Shown: positions 29,709 to 41,115 of the stretch, in pieces
Layout: the number at the start of each line of letters is the position of its first letter
How positions within the stretch are numbered: the first letter of the stretch is position 1
Origin: Trichaptum fuscoviolaceum
Taxonomy: Eukaryota > Basidiomycota > Agaricomycetes > Hymenochaetales > Trichaptaceae
DNA: 64,000 bases
Assembly: GCA_910574455.1 (NCBI GenBank)
Contig: CAJSYZ010000001.1
Coordinates: 3,083,424-3,147,423 of the forward strand
Reading direction: 5' to 3'
The notes under the pieces: generated by a model
The model's database searches: none
Seen by the model: only the letters and a program-made list of their open reading frames with translations
Told to the model about the DNA's origin: nothing
Position numbers and translations under genes: made by a program

Positions 29709-31675
29709 TTACCCCCCTCCAAAGGCGCAACTCCGGGGCGCCAAGCTTGAATCTTGCTCAGGTCACAGAGCTCGATAGCGTTGACTTCTCGAGGGGCGTC
29801 CGGGTGTTTTCGATAGAAACTGCGAATTTTAGCCTTTGCATTACCCATATCCTTTGCGGGAATCCATGTATCTTCCGCGCTCGAATATCCCTTCCATCGT
29901 ACCAAATATTCAAACCTCCGTCTAAACCGTCTAGCGTCCAGTACCTCTTCCACCTCGTATTCCAGATCTCCTTCTACTTCGACTGGGGGCGGCGGGGGTT
30001 GCGTTCGACCGGGAATATCGTCTTCGTGGTATGGCGAGAGCAGCGATACGTGAAATACGGGATGAATCTTCAGCGACGCGGGGAGTTCGAGTTCGTAGGT
30101 GAGGTCACTTAGCTTTGCCTTCACTTTATACGGCCCTAGTCGTTTCGGTAATAATTTGCGCGCTCCCGGTCGCCGAACGTTCGTCGCTTCGAGCCAGACT
30201 TTATCCCCGACTGCGTACTGCGGGGCCTTGTTCCGGGCCTGATCGTAGTGCTGCTTCATGCGCTCTGCCGCAACCTCCAAAGCCGCTCTTGCCTCTTCCT
30301 GTGCCTGCTGAAGCTCCTGTAGTCGTGCGTCCGCGGCGGGGACCGTGGACAGGCCGTCGCTCGGGGCAATCGTGAATTCGGGATTGTAGCCGTAGACAAG
30401 CGCGAACGGAGATTGTCGTGTTGCCGCGTGCGCTTTCGTGTTGTGCGCGAACTCTGCCATTGGGAGTAATCCGGCCCAGTTTTCTTGTCGTGTATCTATG
30501 AAAGCCCGTAAATACTGTTCCAGCTCTTGGTTTACCCTTTCGGTTTGCCCATCCGTCTGCGGGTGATACGCAGTCGACGTGGTGCCCTTGATACCGAGTC
30601 GGGAAAAGAGGGCCTTCATGAACTGCGCGACAAACTGTGGTCCGCGGTCGGATATGATCTGGCGGGGGGTTCCGTGCAGCTTCCAGACATGCTGCAGGAA
30701 TAGTTCCGCAGTTTCCGGTGCATCGATGTCAGACGTGGTCGGGATAAAATGCGCTTGCTTGGTGAGACGGTCGACCACCACGAAAATTGCGTCGTAATCC
30801 TCAGATCGGGGGAGCTGGGTGATGAAATCGCACGAAATCGCCTGCCAGGGGCCCTGCGGGATTTCGTTCGGTTGCAGGAGTCCTACCGGGCGTTGGGATC
30901 GGTTCTTCGTGCGTGCGCAGGTGTCGCATCCCGAAACGTATCGTTCTACGAAGTTAGACATCCCGGGCCACCAGTAGTTGCGGCTTACCATCTCAAACGT
31001 TTTCCAACGTCCAGGATGTCCGGCGGGGAGACTGTCGTGATAAGTCTTCACCACATCCCGGCGAATGGTCTCGTCTTTCGGGACGTAAACCTTACCCTGG
31101 TACAGGATGAGGCCTTCCTCGGTGCTCCAGTCCTCAAGTTCCTTGGTCAGGACTCGAGGCGCCTTGGACTTGACCAGCTCGATCGCGTCCACCAGTTCGT
31201 CTTCATATTGATCTGACTTACGAATGCGTCGTAGGAGGGCCTGATCCCCGTGTACCTGCGTCATTCCCCGACGAATTGCCTTTAGTCGAAACATTTCGGG
31301 AGTCAAGAGGGTCCGTCCCGTGTTGTCTTCGCCTTCTGGTTGAAGATCGACGCGTCGTGACATGGCGTCGGGTTTGCCTCCGAGTCGCCCTGGGCGATGG
31401 CGAATCGTAAAATCGAAGCGGGTGAGGAACAGACTCCACCGGGCTTGGCGTCGCGTCAGCGTTCGGGATTCAGAGAAATATAGCAGATTCTTGTGGTCAG
31501 ACACGATATCGAGTTTATGACTCGCACCTTCGAGATAATGTCGCCACTCGTCAAGAGCTCTAATAATCGCGAGTAGCTCCTTGTCATAAATCTCGTAGTT
31601 GCGTTCCGCATCGTTGAGGGATTTCGAGAAAAAGGCGACCGGATGTATCAGCCCGTCGTCGCCTTCCTGGGACAA
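29435..31675 (-). CDS. gypsy RNase H end - integrase - chromodomain
   Basis: 746 residues. It begins within RNase H (Phe-Phe-Ser-Lys-Ser; Tyr-Asp-Lys-Glu-Leu; Asp-His-Lys-Asn-Leu). The integrase zinc finger follows (H213, H220, C250, C253). The core has D283, D343 and E379, with the 35-residue spacing of DD35E enzymes. A GPY/F module is at 514-516. A chromodomain follows at about 573-625, with aromatic/Trp positions in Tyr-Leu-Val-Arg-Trp-Lys-Gly-Tyr and Glu-Asp-Thr-Trp. Chromodomains steer such elements to modified histones in heterochromatin. The first Met is not a natural start: an extra base in the CCC run at 31711-31713 separates it from the upstream pol frame. The C-terminal ~90 residues read through the purine tract into the LTR. 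Confidence 0.92.
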   Translation of the reverse strand: MSQEGDDGLIHPVAFFSKSLNDAERNYEIYDKELLAIIRALDEWRHYLEGASHKLDIVSDHKNLLYFSESRTLTRRQARWSLFLTRFDFTIRHRPGRLGGKPDAMSRRVDLQPEGEDNTGRTLLTPEMFRLKAIRRGMTQVHGDQALLRRIRKSDQYEDELVDAIELVKSKAPRVLTKELEDWSTEEGLILYQGKVYVPKDETIRRDVVKTYHDSLPAGHPGRWKTFEMVSRNYWWPGMSNFVERYVSGCDTCARTKNRSQRPVGLLQPNEIPQGPWQAISCDFITQLPRSEDYDAIFVVVDRLTKQAHFIPTTSDIDAPETAELFLQHVWKLHGTPRQIISDRGPQFVAQFMKALFSRLGIKGTTSTAYHPQTDGQTERVNQELEQYLRAFIDTRQENWAGLLPMAEFAHNTKAHAATRQSPFALVYGYNPEFTIAPSDGLSTVPAADARLQELQQAQEEARAALEVAAERMKQHYDQARNKAPQYAVGDKVWLEATNVRRPGARKLLPKRLGPYKVKAKLSDLTYELELPASLKIHPVFHVSLLSPYHEDDIPGRTQPPPPPVEVEGDLEYEVEEVLDARRFRRRFEYLVRWKGYSSAEDTWIPAKDMGNAKAKIRSFYRKHPDAPREVNAIELCDLSKIQAWRPGVAPLEGGNVEIPGPFSHFPHFPAKDPDMSRQSRGENPAIGFPARNPFPDSHDPPQRFPAHVTYPAPPSRPPCTHTHIHLRRPATAHVHSLINIRSLIR
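29709..29720 (-). other. gypsy polypurine tract
   Basis: Sense GGAGGGGGGTAA directly before the 3' LTR. It lies inside the pol reading frame. Confidence 0.85.
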
Positions 31676-31694
31676 GACCGCGCCGGTCGCGAAA

Positions 31695-33749
31695 TCAGAG
31701 GCGTCGCATTCCCACGATGAATTGTCGCGACATGTCTGGCATCATCAGGACGGGGGCGGTCGTGAACATGCGCTTGAGATAGTCGAAAGCGAACTGCTGG
31801 TTTTCTGTCCAGGCCCAGCGAACGTCCTTCTTCAGCAGCGTCGTGAGCGGTTTGACGATGTGCGAGAAATCCCGAATGAAGCGTCGATAGAAATTCGCGA
31901 ACCCGAGGAAGGCTTGAATGTCTTTCACCTTTTTCGGGGTAGGCCAGTCGAGGACCGCCTGTACCTTGGCGGGATCCATCGCCACCTTTCCCTGCGAAAT
32001 AATCATCCCGAGATACTCGACGGAAGTCTGTTTGAATTTGCACTTTTCGGGTTTACAGAACAAGTCGTTTTCGCGCAGCCGCTTAAGGACTTCCCGTACG
32101 TGTTCCTCGTGCTGCGATTCATCTTCGGAAAAGATTAGCAAGTCGTCAAGATAGATGATCACGTATACTCCAATGAGATCCTTGAAGATATCGTTCATCA
32201 TATGCTGGAAGGTCGCCGGGGCATTCGTGAGCCCGAATGTCATCACCGTTGGTTCGAAATGTCCCGCCTGAGTCCGAAAAGCGGCCTTCCACTCGTCGCC
32301 TTGCTTCAGTCGCACGTTGTGGTAGCCCCATCGCAAATCTAACGTCGTGAAAACCTTCGCCTTTTGCAGTGCGTCTACGAGTTCCATCGTGAGGGGAAGC
32401 GGGTATCGATTCTTGACCGTGATATCGTTCAGTCGTCGGTAATCGACTACCATGCGCAAGGTTCCGTCCTTTTTCTTGATAAAGAAGACGGGAGCCGCTG
32501 CAGGGGATTTCGAGGGTCGTATGTACCCTTTGCGCAGGTTTTCGTCAACGAATTCGCGAAGGGCGTCGCGTTCGGCCGGGGCCAACGGATAGATTTTGCT
32601 GTACGGGGGAACCTTCCCGGGTTCTAAATCTATGGCGTGATCATACGGTTTGCGCAGTGGAAGCCTTTCGGATTCAACTTTCGAGAAAACGTCGGCAAAC
32701 TCACGAAATTCGGGGGGAACTAGTTCCTCGAAGGTTTTCTCGCCTTCCTTTACTGCTGACTTCTCAGCGATGGCCTGGGAGTGGGTGTACGAGGCGGCAA
32801 TTTTGTACGCGAAATGGTCGTTCGTCGTGACGAAGTAGGATTCAGCGTCGTGGTACTGGTCCCAATATTTTTCTGAGTACCGAAATCCTGGTGGGACAGC
32901 TTCCCATTCGGCCTGGGTCCTGTCGGGTCCCCAGGGGGTCTCGACTTCTTCTGCTATGGCGAGGCGGGGAAGCGGGACCAGGCGTTGCTGGTTATCACAC
33001 TGAGGCGGGCAGCGGTTGAGATCGACCACGTCGTTGGTCCAGTCAATGGTTGGGTTATGGTGCCGCAACCAGTCGATCCCCATGATAATATCGTCGTCGC
33101 CAATATCCGCGACGGCCATGGTCAACTGTTCTAAGTGTCCCTTCATCTCGACGTTGAGGACTACTTCCTTGGTGATGCGTCCAATCGCGTTCGGGGAATT
33201 GTCCGCGTTGCGCAAAAGTATCGGGATTACCAAGTCCCGGGTCTGGAGTCCGTGTCGCGAAACGTAGCGGGAATTTATGAAAGTTCCCGACGCACCGCTG
33301 TCTAACATTACTGTGGCTAAGGCATCCGTTTTTCCGTCGCTAACCTGTACCGGGAACTTCAAATGTCGTCTAAGACGACGGTCTATTGTAGAGATGGTTA
33401 AATACAAGGGACCATTATTAAGAGAGTTCTTCGGCCACAAGGGCGGTTGGGTCGTATAGGGCGCGACTGAGCAATACGACCCTACTGAAAATCCGCTGGG
33501 GGCGGGGCTTCGGGATTGTGAACGTTCTTGGCGGCGGGCGTCATGGCGGCGAATGCGTTCTGTAGCACGGACTGCTGCACATTCTGGACGTACTGTTCCG
33601 CCATACGTTTGAGCGTTTCTTCGAACGACTGGAGCGCGGGGGGCGAGGGGCTCGACGGGGACGTGGATTTCGTAGCCTTTAGGTTTCGGGTTGGCGGTCG
33701 CGTTGGGCAATCGCTCACTAAATGGTCTTTCTCTCCGCAGTAGTAGCAT
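31695..33749 (-). CDS. gypsy protease - reverse transcriptase
   Basis: 684 residues. Aspartic protease Asp-Ser-Gly-Ala (D150) with a second conserved Gly-Ile-Asp-Trp-Leu region near 224. RT motifs: Asp-Tyr-Arg-Arg-Leu near 436, D471 in Thr-Leu-Asp-Leu, Phe-Gly-Leu-Thr-Asn-Ala-Pro near 505, Tyr-Leu-Asp-Asp at 533-536. It stops early at the start of RNase H through a one-base gain at 31711-31713. Its beginning overlaps the gag end (33482-33749) in the -1 frame, which fits a gag-pol -1 ribosomal frameshift; the first Met lies inside the overlap and need not be used. Confidence 0.92.
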   Translation of the reverse strand: MLLLRRERPFSERLPNATANPKPKGYEIHVPVEPLAPRAPVVRRNAQTYGGTVRPECAAVRATERIRRHDARRQERSQSRSPAPSGFSVGSYCSVAPYTTQPPLWPKNSLNNGPLYLTISTIDRRLRRHLKFPVQVSDGKTDALATVMLDSGASGTFINSRYVSRHGLQTRDLVIPILLRNADNSPNAIGRITKEVVLNVEMKGHLEQLTMAVADIGDDDIIMGIDWLRHHNPTIDWTNDVVDLNRCPPQCDNQQRLVPLPRLAIAEEVETPWGPDRTQAEWEAVPPGFRYSEKYWDQYHDAESYFVTTNDHFAYKIAASYTHSQAIAEKSAVKEGEKTFEELVPPEFREFADVFSKVESERLPLRKPYDHAIDLEPGKVPPYSKIYPLAPAERDALREFVDENLRKGYIRPSKSPAAAPVFFIKKKDGTLRMVVDYRRLNDITVKNRYPLPLTMELVDALQKAKVFTTLDLRWGYHNVRLKQGDEWKAAFRTQAGHFEPTVMTFGLTNAPATFQHMMNDIFKDLIGVYVIIYLDDLLIFSEDESQHEEHVREVLKRLRENDLFCKPEKCKFKQTSVEYLGMIISQGKVAMDPAKVQAVLDWPTPKKVKDIQAFLGFANFYRRFIRDFSHIVKPLTTLLKKDVRWAWTENQQFAFDYLKRMFTTAPVLMMPDMSRQFIVGMRRL

Positions 33750-34692
33750 AGTCCCTTACTCCTGCGCTCCCGGCGCACCCTGTCAATCTCCATCGCGTTG
33801 GGATCCTTCGTCGAGCTGGCGCCCGCAGTCGGGATCGTACGCGGAGCTGAACTAGTGGTGCCGGGATTGCTTCGGGGCGTAGCCGCTGGCTTTGATACTG
33901 GTCCATAGGCGTGTGCGAGCCTTAGCTTCTCGTCCGTCTCGGAAACCCAATTGACGTAGGCATCGAATTTCATATCCTTCGCCTCTGTGCTGGCGATGTG
34001 CTGGCGAACCTGGTCTTTGAGTCCCTTCCGGAACATGTCGAGGTAGATGACATCCGTCGTCGCGTTCCTTGGGCCACCCGGTGAGGGCTTGGAGGGCACG
34101 GAATTGCGACGCAAACTCGGCGACCGTTCCTGTCTGGCGTAGGCGCATCAGCTTGTCGGCTGCGGCTTTGTCTGCATCGATTTCTCCGTAAGAGGCGCGA
34201 AGGGCGGCGAACAGGGCCTCCAGGCTGGCGGCTTCTGGCGGTGTCGGGATGTCCTGGAGTCGATCTAGAATGGGTCGTGCCCAGTCTTGCGCCGGTCCCC
34301 GCAGTAGCATCAGGGCTAATGCGACCTTGCGGGTTTCGTCCAGCCCAGGATGTTGTCCGAACAGGTAGAGCTTAATCTGGTGAATCCAGTTTTCCAGCTT
34401 GGCTCGTTCGCCTTCGAAGGTGTCGGGAAGCTTCATCTTGAGCCCTGCTCCACCCCCAGACGGGGAGGCGGGTTGGCTCGCGATTTGGGCTTCTAACGCC
34501 TGGTTGGCGTGCTTGAGCTGGGCGACAGTGTTCTGAACCTGATTGTGTTCGTTGACTAACTTGGAGTAGCGTTTTTTCGAGGGTGTCGAGGCGATCAAGG
34601 ATGGGCTGGAGTTTGTCTTCCTCCATCGAGGAGCTCGGGGACGGGAAAGCGAAGGTATCTGCGAGTCCTCCCCATTCCTGGTGGGACGACAT
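33482..34692 (-). pseudogene. gypsy gag, broken by two frameshifts
   Basis: The likely start is the ATG at 34690-34692, 90 bp inside the 5' LTR, opening a Ser-rich then coiled-coil-like N-terminus. One-base gains in the run at 34572-34577 and in the CC at 34067-34068 split the frame in three. The middle part has the retrotransposon gag region (Trp-Ile...Leu-Tyr-Leu-Phe; Gly-Pro-Ala-Gln-Asp-Trp). The last part holds a zinc knuckle with Cys-x2-Cys-x4-His-x4-Cys spacing (about 33707-33748) and ends at 33482. It would form the virus-like particle. A frame open from 34895 in the LTR is an alternative reading of the middle part. Confidence 0.85.
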
Positions 34693-34781
34693 CGCGGGTC
34701 GGCGGTACGGGTGCGGGGGTAGAAGTAAAGAGCGTGAGGGTGTCGAGTCCGAGCGGCGGTGAGCCAGGACTTTTGACCTAA

Positions 34782-35612
34782 TGTTACGACCGTCGGGAAT
34801 TGTAGCGGGAAACAGTTTCGGGAAACTGGAATTCGCGACAAGAACCCGCGTTCGGGAATCTGGATTCGCGACTGGGGACGAGCGTGGGAATTCAAGCGGG
34901 AAACGCGCGGGATTCTATCCAGGCGCGTCGCGGGATTCTCAAGGCCAGCTAGGACTCTTCACTGCTTTGAACGTCAAGTAAGCGGATCCCTAAGGAAGCA
35001 CTCCACAAGTAAGTATTGCGCAACTAACTACACAGGAGAAAAGAGAGAGATCGCACCTAAGGAAGCACTCCACAAGAGGTCAAAAGTGGGGTGCTCCTTA
35101 CGATGCCTACAGCTATTTATCTACTTCGTAAAGACTGTATAGTTAATCTACGCTAAGTGTCCTTGCGCAATGCGACACCTATCTACTACAAACGATACAT
35201 GCTACGACCGCACTGCTAGGCATGTCTATCCCGTCTCTCCAGATGGCTACGGCCTGTCCGTGGACGTCAGCGTCCGGTCCGGGGCCGCGACTAGCCAGAC
35301 TAGGTATGCCAGACTGTTGCAGGTCGTCACCTTGAGGTACTAACGGATTAATGAGCGTATGTTGATAAGTGAATGTACGTGTGCCGTGGCGGGTCGTCGT
35401 AAATGAATGTGTGTATGCGTGCATGGTGGTCGGGACGGTGGTGCGGGATAGGTCACGTGAGCGGGGAATCTTGCGGGGGATCGTGCGAGTCGGGAAAGGG
35501 GTTTCGCGCGGGGAATCCAATGGCGGGATTCTCCCCGCGGGATTGTCTGCTCATGTCGGGATCCTTGGCGGGAAAGTGCGGGAAATGAGAAAAGGGGCCT
35601 GGGATCTCGACA
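34782..35612 (-). repeat. gypsy 5' LTR
   Basis: 831 bp, sense start at 35612. The internal side (34781 downward in sense) does not begin with a canonical TGG-type primer site, so the priming tRNA or a self-priming mechanism cannot be named. Confidence 0.95.
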
Positions 35613-37818
35613 CCAACAAAAACCTCTGAAAACCTCCTTTCACCCCTTCTCTTTAAAATTCTGAACTTTTCCCCCCGCAATTTGCACTATTTCCGGCCCC
35701 GCAACATGCGCAAGATGACGACCCCGCATACTTCGACAACTCTCACCTCGAAATCCATGTTCTCCGCATCAACAATCCGCGCGATCTGCTTGAGACATTC
35801 CCACTGGACTCTGGATGATGCTGGGAATGGTTGCTGAGGACTGGAAGAACTACTTGATATTCAGATCGAGAATTGGCAGTGGTGCATTCTCGTCGAGGAG
35901 GTACAGGCAGCACCTCAGACGCTTTGGAAACAGCAGCCTCCGGGCTGTCTGAATTCATTGGCAATGACGGGACCACTCTTCGCGAGTTGTCCTTGTCTGT
36001 CGCAGAATCATCTGTCAACGCAGAGTCGACTACTTGCATCTGGTTTCCCGACCAAACCCTTTGCGCGCGCAAGCACGCACTCCATCAACATTCGCGCCTT
36101 TGCCAACATTTGAAGGCCCCGGATAAGAGAGGGAGATAGTAAACCCTACCTTCACCCTCTAACACTCCGAAGATCATCCTCGCGACTTACTCTGACTGGC
36201 GAGGCCATAACCTGCACCATCGTCTCCTGGTTGGAGTTTGCGGTCTCGAGCGATGCCTACGGCACTATTGCCATCTCCGCTAGCCCGCACGGACGACTGG
36301 AGCAAACAATCCGTGGCGGGTCGCTTCCTTCGCCTTTAACCACGTTTGGTATGGTCATGTATTGCCTCCAAAGCGTCTGCGCTTGCAAACCGCGGGCGCG
36401 AGCCTCACTCCCGCCGTTCTCGCCATCCTGACACGTCGCACGGACGATTGGAGCAAACAATAAACGGCCACGGGTGGTGTTGCCAACCTCGACCTCATCC
36501 ACATAGCCCAACCACTATGTATTGTTTTCAGAGCGTCTGCGCTTTCGATTGACGGCGCGCACGCCTCACATTGACAGACAAATGGAGCAAACAATCTTTA
36601 TTGCCATTTGCCACCCCTACTTTATGGCCCCCTTACTTTTGGACGCATTTCCGTTATATCCACTGATCGGGTTTCGATAAAACTTGGAGGATATGTTGTT
36701 AGGACTGGGTAGATTGGTTGGGCGAAGTTTCAGGGTTATCGGTGCAGTACTTGCCGCTCTACATCACTTTTAGTGCTCACCATCTTGGCATTGAGTCTCC
36801 CCCACATTCCTCAACATCTGTCGATTCGTTTGCGCTCTCCTTGCGCACGCACGTTGTTCTACGCTAGGACACATACCTCACGAAGTTTCGAAGGTATCGG
36901 CAAAGATCTGAGGCGTTGGCACCCTTATCAGTGTCAGACCTGCACCCTTCTCCCTTTTTCGCCTCTCTTCGACAATTGTGAAGCAACCACCAGGCCGATT
37001 TCTGCGCGCAGACCATCAATCTCTTCTGCTCGATGCACCCTTTGCATACGTGCAACAATGGCGCCGATCTGTTGAGTTTTGAGCTCACAGCGGCCTTGTT
37101 GGTTCGACATCACATCCACCACACTTTCCCCTTTTGGACGAAAACATCGCCCATAACTCGGGATTGATTCGCGCCTTCGCAAAATCAAAACCACCCCCAT
37201 CTGCGTCTTCTCAAGGGCTTTCCTACCGCCCAACTCCCGCTCAAAGCGACGCAGAACTCATCAATCGCCGGCAACATCTTCGGAACAACAACCATGTCAT
37301 TGTCGTGCCCCGACCGTCGAAAAGCATTGCCTATAATTCGGGCTTGATTCAAGCCTTCACAAAACTAAGGGCACCTTCGTCTTCATCTTCTCGAGGGCTT
37401 CTCTACTGCTCAAATTTTGCTGGGATCGACACAGAACTCATCAATCGCCGGCAACATCTTCGGGACAGCTGGGGTAGTAGCGACAGTTGATAGCTTGCCG
37501 CCTGTACACCCCATTCGGGCTGCACTTTCACCTGTTGTTGCTCACTCTGGTTCTTCCTTTGACTTGCCCATATCTCTTATCCACGGAGGAGATTTGCTTG
37601 CGCATAGCAGAATTGCGCAATCTAAGAAAACACACCCTTTCCATGGTACCTGTGGCCTTTCCTCTTGGACAACAACCAGCTCCGTCATATGTTGGGGAAC
37701 ATCCGACATATCTTCCCTCATCACAACATTGGTCCACAACGCTATACTCCCATTGTCTTTGCACATGCGCAGACGGGACCTTGGCCTCGATGGGGCTCGG
37801 CCGTTAAGGGGGGGCAAC
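35613..37818 (+). repeat. LARD unit 4, right part
   Basis: Continuation of the unit-4 internal region after the gypsy TSD copy (35613-35617). With the left part the unit is 3296 bp. It shares ATAACCTGCACC (near 36208) with unit 3 and TCGCCATCC with units 2-3. Confidence 0.93.
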
Positions 37819-40800
37819 TGTCACGACGTGACATAACCCTTTCCCCTTCGGGGCGCATCCCGGGGATTTTCCCAAATCCCGCCTGGGATATCTTGCCCTC
37901 GGGAAATATCCCGGGGCATTCCCTTCGGGATCTCTCCCTTTCGGGATTTATCCCGGGGTCCATTCCCTTTGGGATCTCTCCCTTTCGGGATTCATTCCGG
38001 GTTCTTACCTTATGGACTTTCCCGAAGTCTCTTTCCTCTCATCCTCTTGTCTTTCCTCATGTTCCCCACCTGTTTCCCTCATTCCTCCTTCATTACTCTG
38101 ATTTACCAATGCCCCTACACATGTCCTGTCACTCCTTTGTTATTCCTTTCCATTTCCTGTCTTAGTCTTACATGTGTGAGGCCTCATTGCCTACCGCATT
38201 GCCCGCATCCCCGATTTTCCCACGCTTCCGGAATCCCGGTATCTCTGTCCTTTCTCTATATAAACCCATAGCATTTGTACATAGATACCTTGACTCGAAT
38301 ATCATAAGTCTTTGGGCCTAGCTAGTGGCCAGGCTTTCGAGATCCACCATGCCTTTGTCTTGTCTCCAAATCTAGCTTGCTTGTTGTCTAGTGCTCTAGA
38401 CTATCTTTTGTGTTTGACCCGGACGTCTCGAGCCTTGCGCGGGAGCACCCCGAAGTCCCCTCGTCGTCGGTCACCTTTGTCGGATGCCGGAAGCCCCGGA
38501 TCCTGGTTATACTCGTCTCTCGTCTCTGTTCTCTTTGCTTCGCTCTTAGATTCGATCTCGCAGGACATCATGTCTCGATAGGCATGATCTCATTTGTTTA
38601 CGATAGACAAGACACCACAAGGCATGCATCGGGTCCAAGCCTGACAGTATATTCGAGTCCTCCTACTGCGAGTTCGAATTACTGACTCCCCGCAGGGAGC
38701 ATACCTTCTAGATGGGTTATTTTCTTTATTTTATCTTCCTATTAATCATCCATTTTACTTCGAATTCTAATATCCAAGTTCCTGCGTGAATGCGCGCAGT
38801 TCATTTCATGTAGCGCATATGCGCTTTCACCCATCCAAATCCGGCCATCACTTTCTCCTCATCCCCCCACCATCGATTTCGAGATCACCCCCTTCCTCCC
38901 TTTTAACCCCCAACAAAAACCTCTGAAAACCTCCTTTCACCCCTTCTCTTTAAAATTCTGAACTTTTCCCCCCGCAATTTGCACTATTTCCGGCCCCGCA
39001 ACATGCGCAAGATGACGACCCCGCATACTTCGACAACTCTCACCTCGAAATCCATGTTCTCCGCATCAACAATCCGCGCGATCTGCTTGAGACATTCCCA
39101 CTGGACTCTGGATGATGCTGGGAATGGTTGCTGAGGACTGGAAGAACTACTTGATATTCAGATCGAGAATTGGCAGTGGTGCATTCTCGTCGAGGAGGTA
39201 CAGGCAGCACCTCAGACGCTTTGGAAACAGCAGCCTCCGGGCTGTCTGAATTCATTGGCAATGACGGGACCACTCTTCGCGAGTTGTCCTTGTCTGTCGC
39301 AGAATCATCTGTCAACGCAGAGTCGACTACTTGCATCTGGTTTCCCGACCAAACCCTTTGCGCGCGCAAGCACGCACTCCATCAACATTCGCGCCTTTGC
39401 CAACATTTGAAGGCCCCGGATAAGAGAGGGAGATAGTAAACCCTACCTTCACCCTCTAACACTCCGAAGATCATCCTCGCGACTTACTCTGACTGGCGAG
39501 GCCATAACCCGCACCATCGTCTCCTGGTTGGAGTTTGCGGTCTCGAGCGATGCCTACGGCACTATTGCCATCTCCGCTAGCCCGCACGGACGACTGGAGC
39601 AAACAATCCGTGGCGGGTCGCTTCCTTCGCCTTTAACCACGTTTGGTATGGTCATGTATTGCCTCCAAAGCGTCTGCGCTTGCAAACCGCGGGCGCGAGC
39701 CTCACTCCCGCCGTTCTCGCCGTCCTGACACGTCGCACGGACGATTGGAGCAAACAATAAACGGCCACGGGTGGTGTTGCCAACCTCGACCTCATCCACA
39801 TAGCCCAACCACTATGTATTGTTTTCAGAGCGTCTGCGCTTTCGATTGACGGCGCGCACGCCTCACATTGACAGACAAATGGAGCAAACAATCTTTATTG
39901 CCATTTGCCACCCCTACTTTATGGCCCCCTTACTTTTGGACGCATTTCCGTTATATCCACTGATCGGGTTTCGATAAAACTTGGAGGATATGTTGTTAGG
40001 ACTGGGTAGATTGGTTGGGCGAAGTTTCAGGGTTATCGGTGCAGTACTTGCCGCTCTACATCACTTTTAGTGCTCACCATCTTGGCATTGAGTCTCCCCC
40101 ACATTCCTCAACATCTGTCGATTCGTTTGCGCTCTCCTTGCGCACGCACGTTGTTCTACGCTAGGACACATACCTCACGAAGTTTCGAAGGTATCGGCAA
40201 AGATCTGAGGCGTTGGCACCCTTATCAGTGTCAGACCTGCACCCTTCTCCCTTTTTCGCCTCTCTTCGACAATTGTGAAGCAACCACCAGGCCGATTTCT
40301 GCGCGCAGACCATCAATCTCTTCTGCTCGATGCACCCTTTGCATACGTGCAACAATGGCGCCGATCTGTTGAGTTTTGAGCTCACAGCGGCCTTGTTGGT
40401 TCGACATCACATCCACCACACTTTCCCCTTTTGGACGAAAACATCGCCCATAACTCGGGATTGATTCGCGCCTTCGCAAAATCAAAACCACCCCCATCTG
40501 CGTCTTCTCAAGGGCTTTCCTACCGCCCAACTCCCGCTCAAAGCGACGCAGAACTCATCAATCGCCGGCAACATCTTCGGAACAACAACCATGTCATTGT
40601 CGTGCCCCGACCGTCGAAAAGCATTGCCTATAATTCGGGCTTGATTCAAGCCTTCACAAAACTAAGGGCACCTTCGTCTTCATCTTCTCGAGGGCTTCTC
40701 TACTGCTCAAATTTTGCTGGGATCGACACAGAACTCATCAATCGCCGGCAACATCTTCGGGACAGCTGGGGTAGTAGCGACAGTTGATAGCTTGCCGCCT

Positions 40801-41115
40801 GTACACCCCATTCGGGCTGCACTTTCACCTGTTGTTGCTCACTCTGGTTCTTCCTTTGACTTGCCCATATCTCTTATCCACGGAGGAGATTTGCTTGCGC
40901 ATAGCAGAATTGCGCAATCTAAGAAAACACACCCTTTCCATGGTACCTGTGGCCTTTCCTCTTGGACAACAACCAGCTCCGTCATATGTTGGGGAACATC
41001 CGACATATCTTCCCTCATCACAACATTGGTCCACAACGCTATACTCCCATTGTCTTTGCACATGCGCAGACGGGACCTTGGCCTCGATGGGGCTCGGCCG
41101 TTAAGGGGGGGCAAC
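37819..41115 (+). repeat. LARD unit 5 (LTR 37819-38646 + internal)
   Basis: 3297 bp. One extra G near 38715. It has ATAACCCGCACC and TCGCCGTCC, the forms also found in units 1 and 6-9. Confidence 0.92.

Larger units (their letters stand above)
28878..35612 (-). mobile_element. Ty3/gypsy chromodomain retrotransposon
   Basis: 6735 bp, minus strand, inserted in LARD unit 4 with 5-bp TSD CCAAC. LTRs of 831 bp each (28878-29708, 34782-35612) differ only by two one-base indels, so the insertion is very young. Gag with zinc knuckle, then protease, RT, RNase H, integrase and a C-terminal chromodomain define a chromovirus (Metaviridae-type). The reading frames are broken by three one-base gains, each within a homopolymer run. 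Because only one of nine units carries it, it entered after the array had formed. Confidence 0.95.

Noticed and set aside
34740..34781. tRNA-like 3' end as primer site for gypsy
   Set aside because: A TGGCTCACC stretch exists but sits ~15 nt from the LTR, and the T-arm/acceptor spacing does not fit a tRNA.
33852..34895. Start of gypsy gag at the LTR-internal Met at 34895
   Set aside because: The ATG at 34692 just inside the LTR opens a plausible gag N-terminus that joins the middle part after a one-base gain. The LTR-derived frame is a by-product of that shift.
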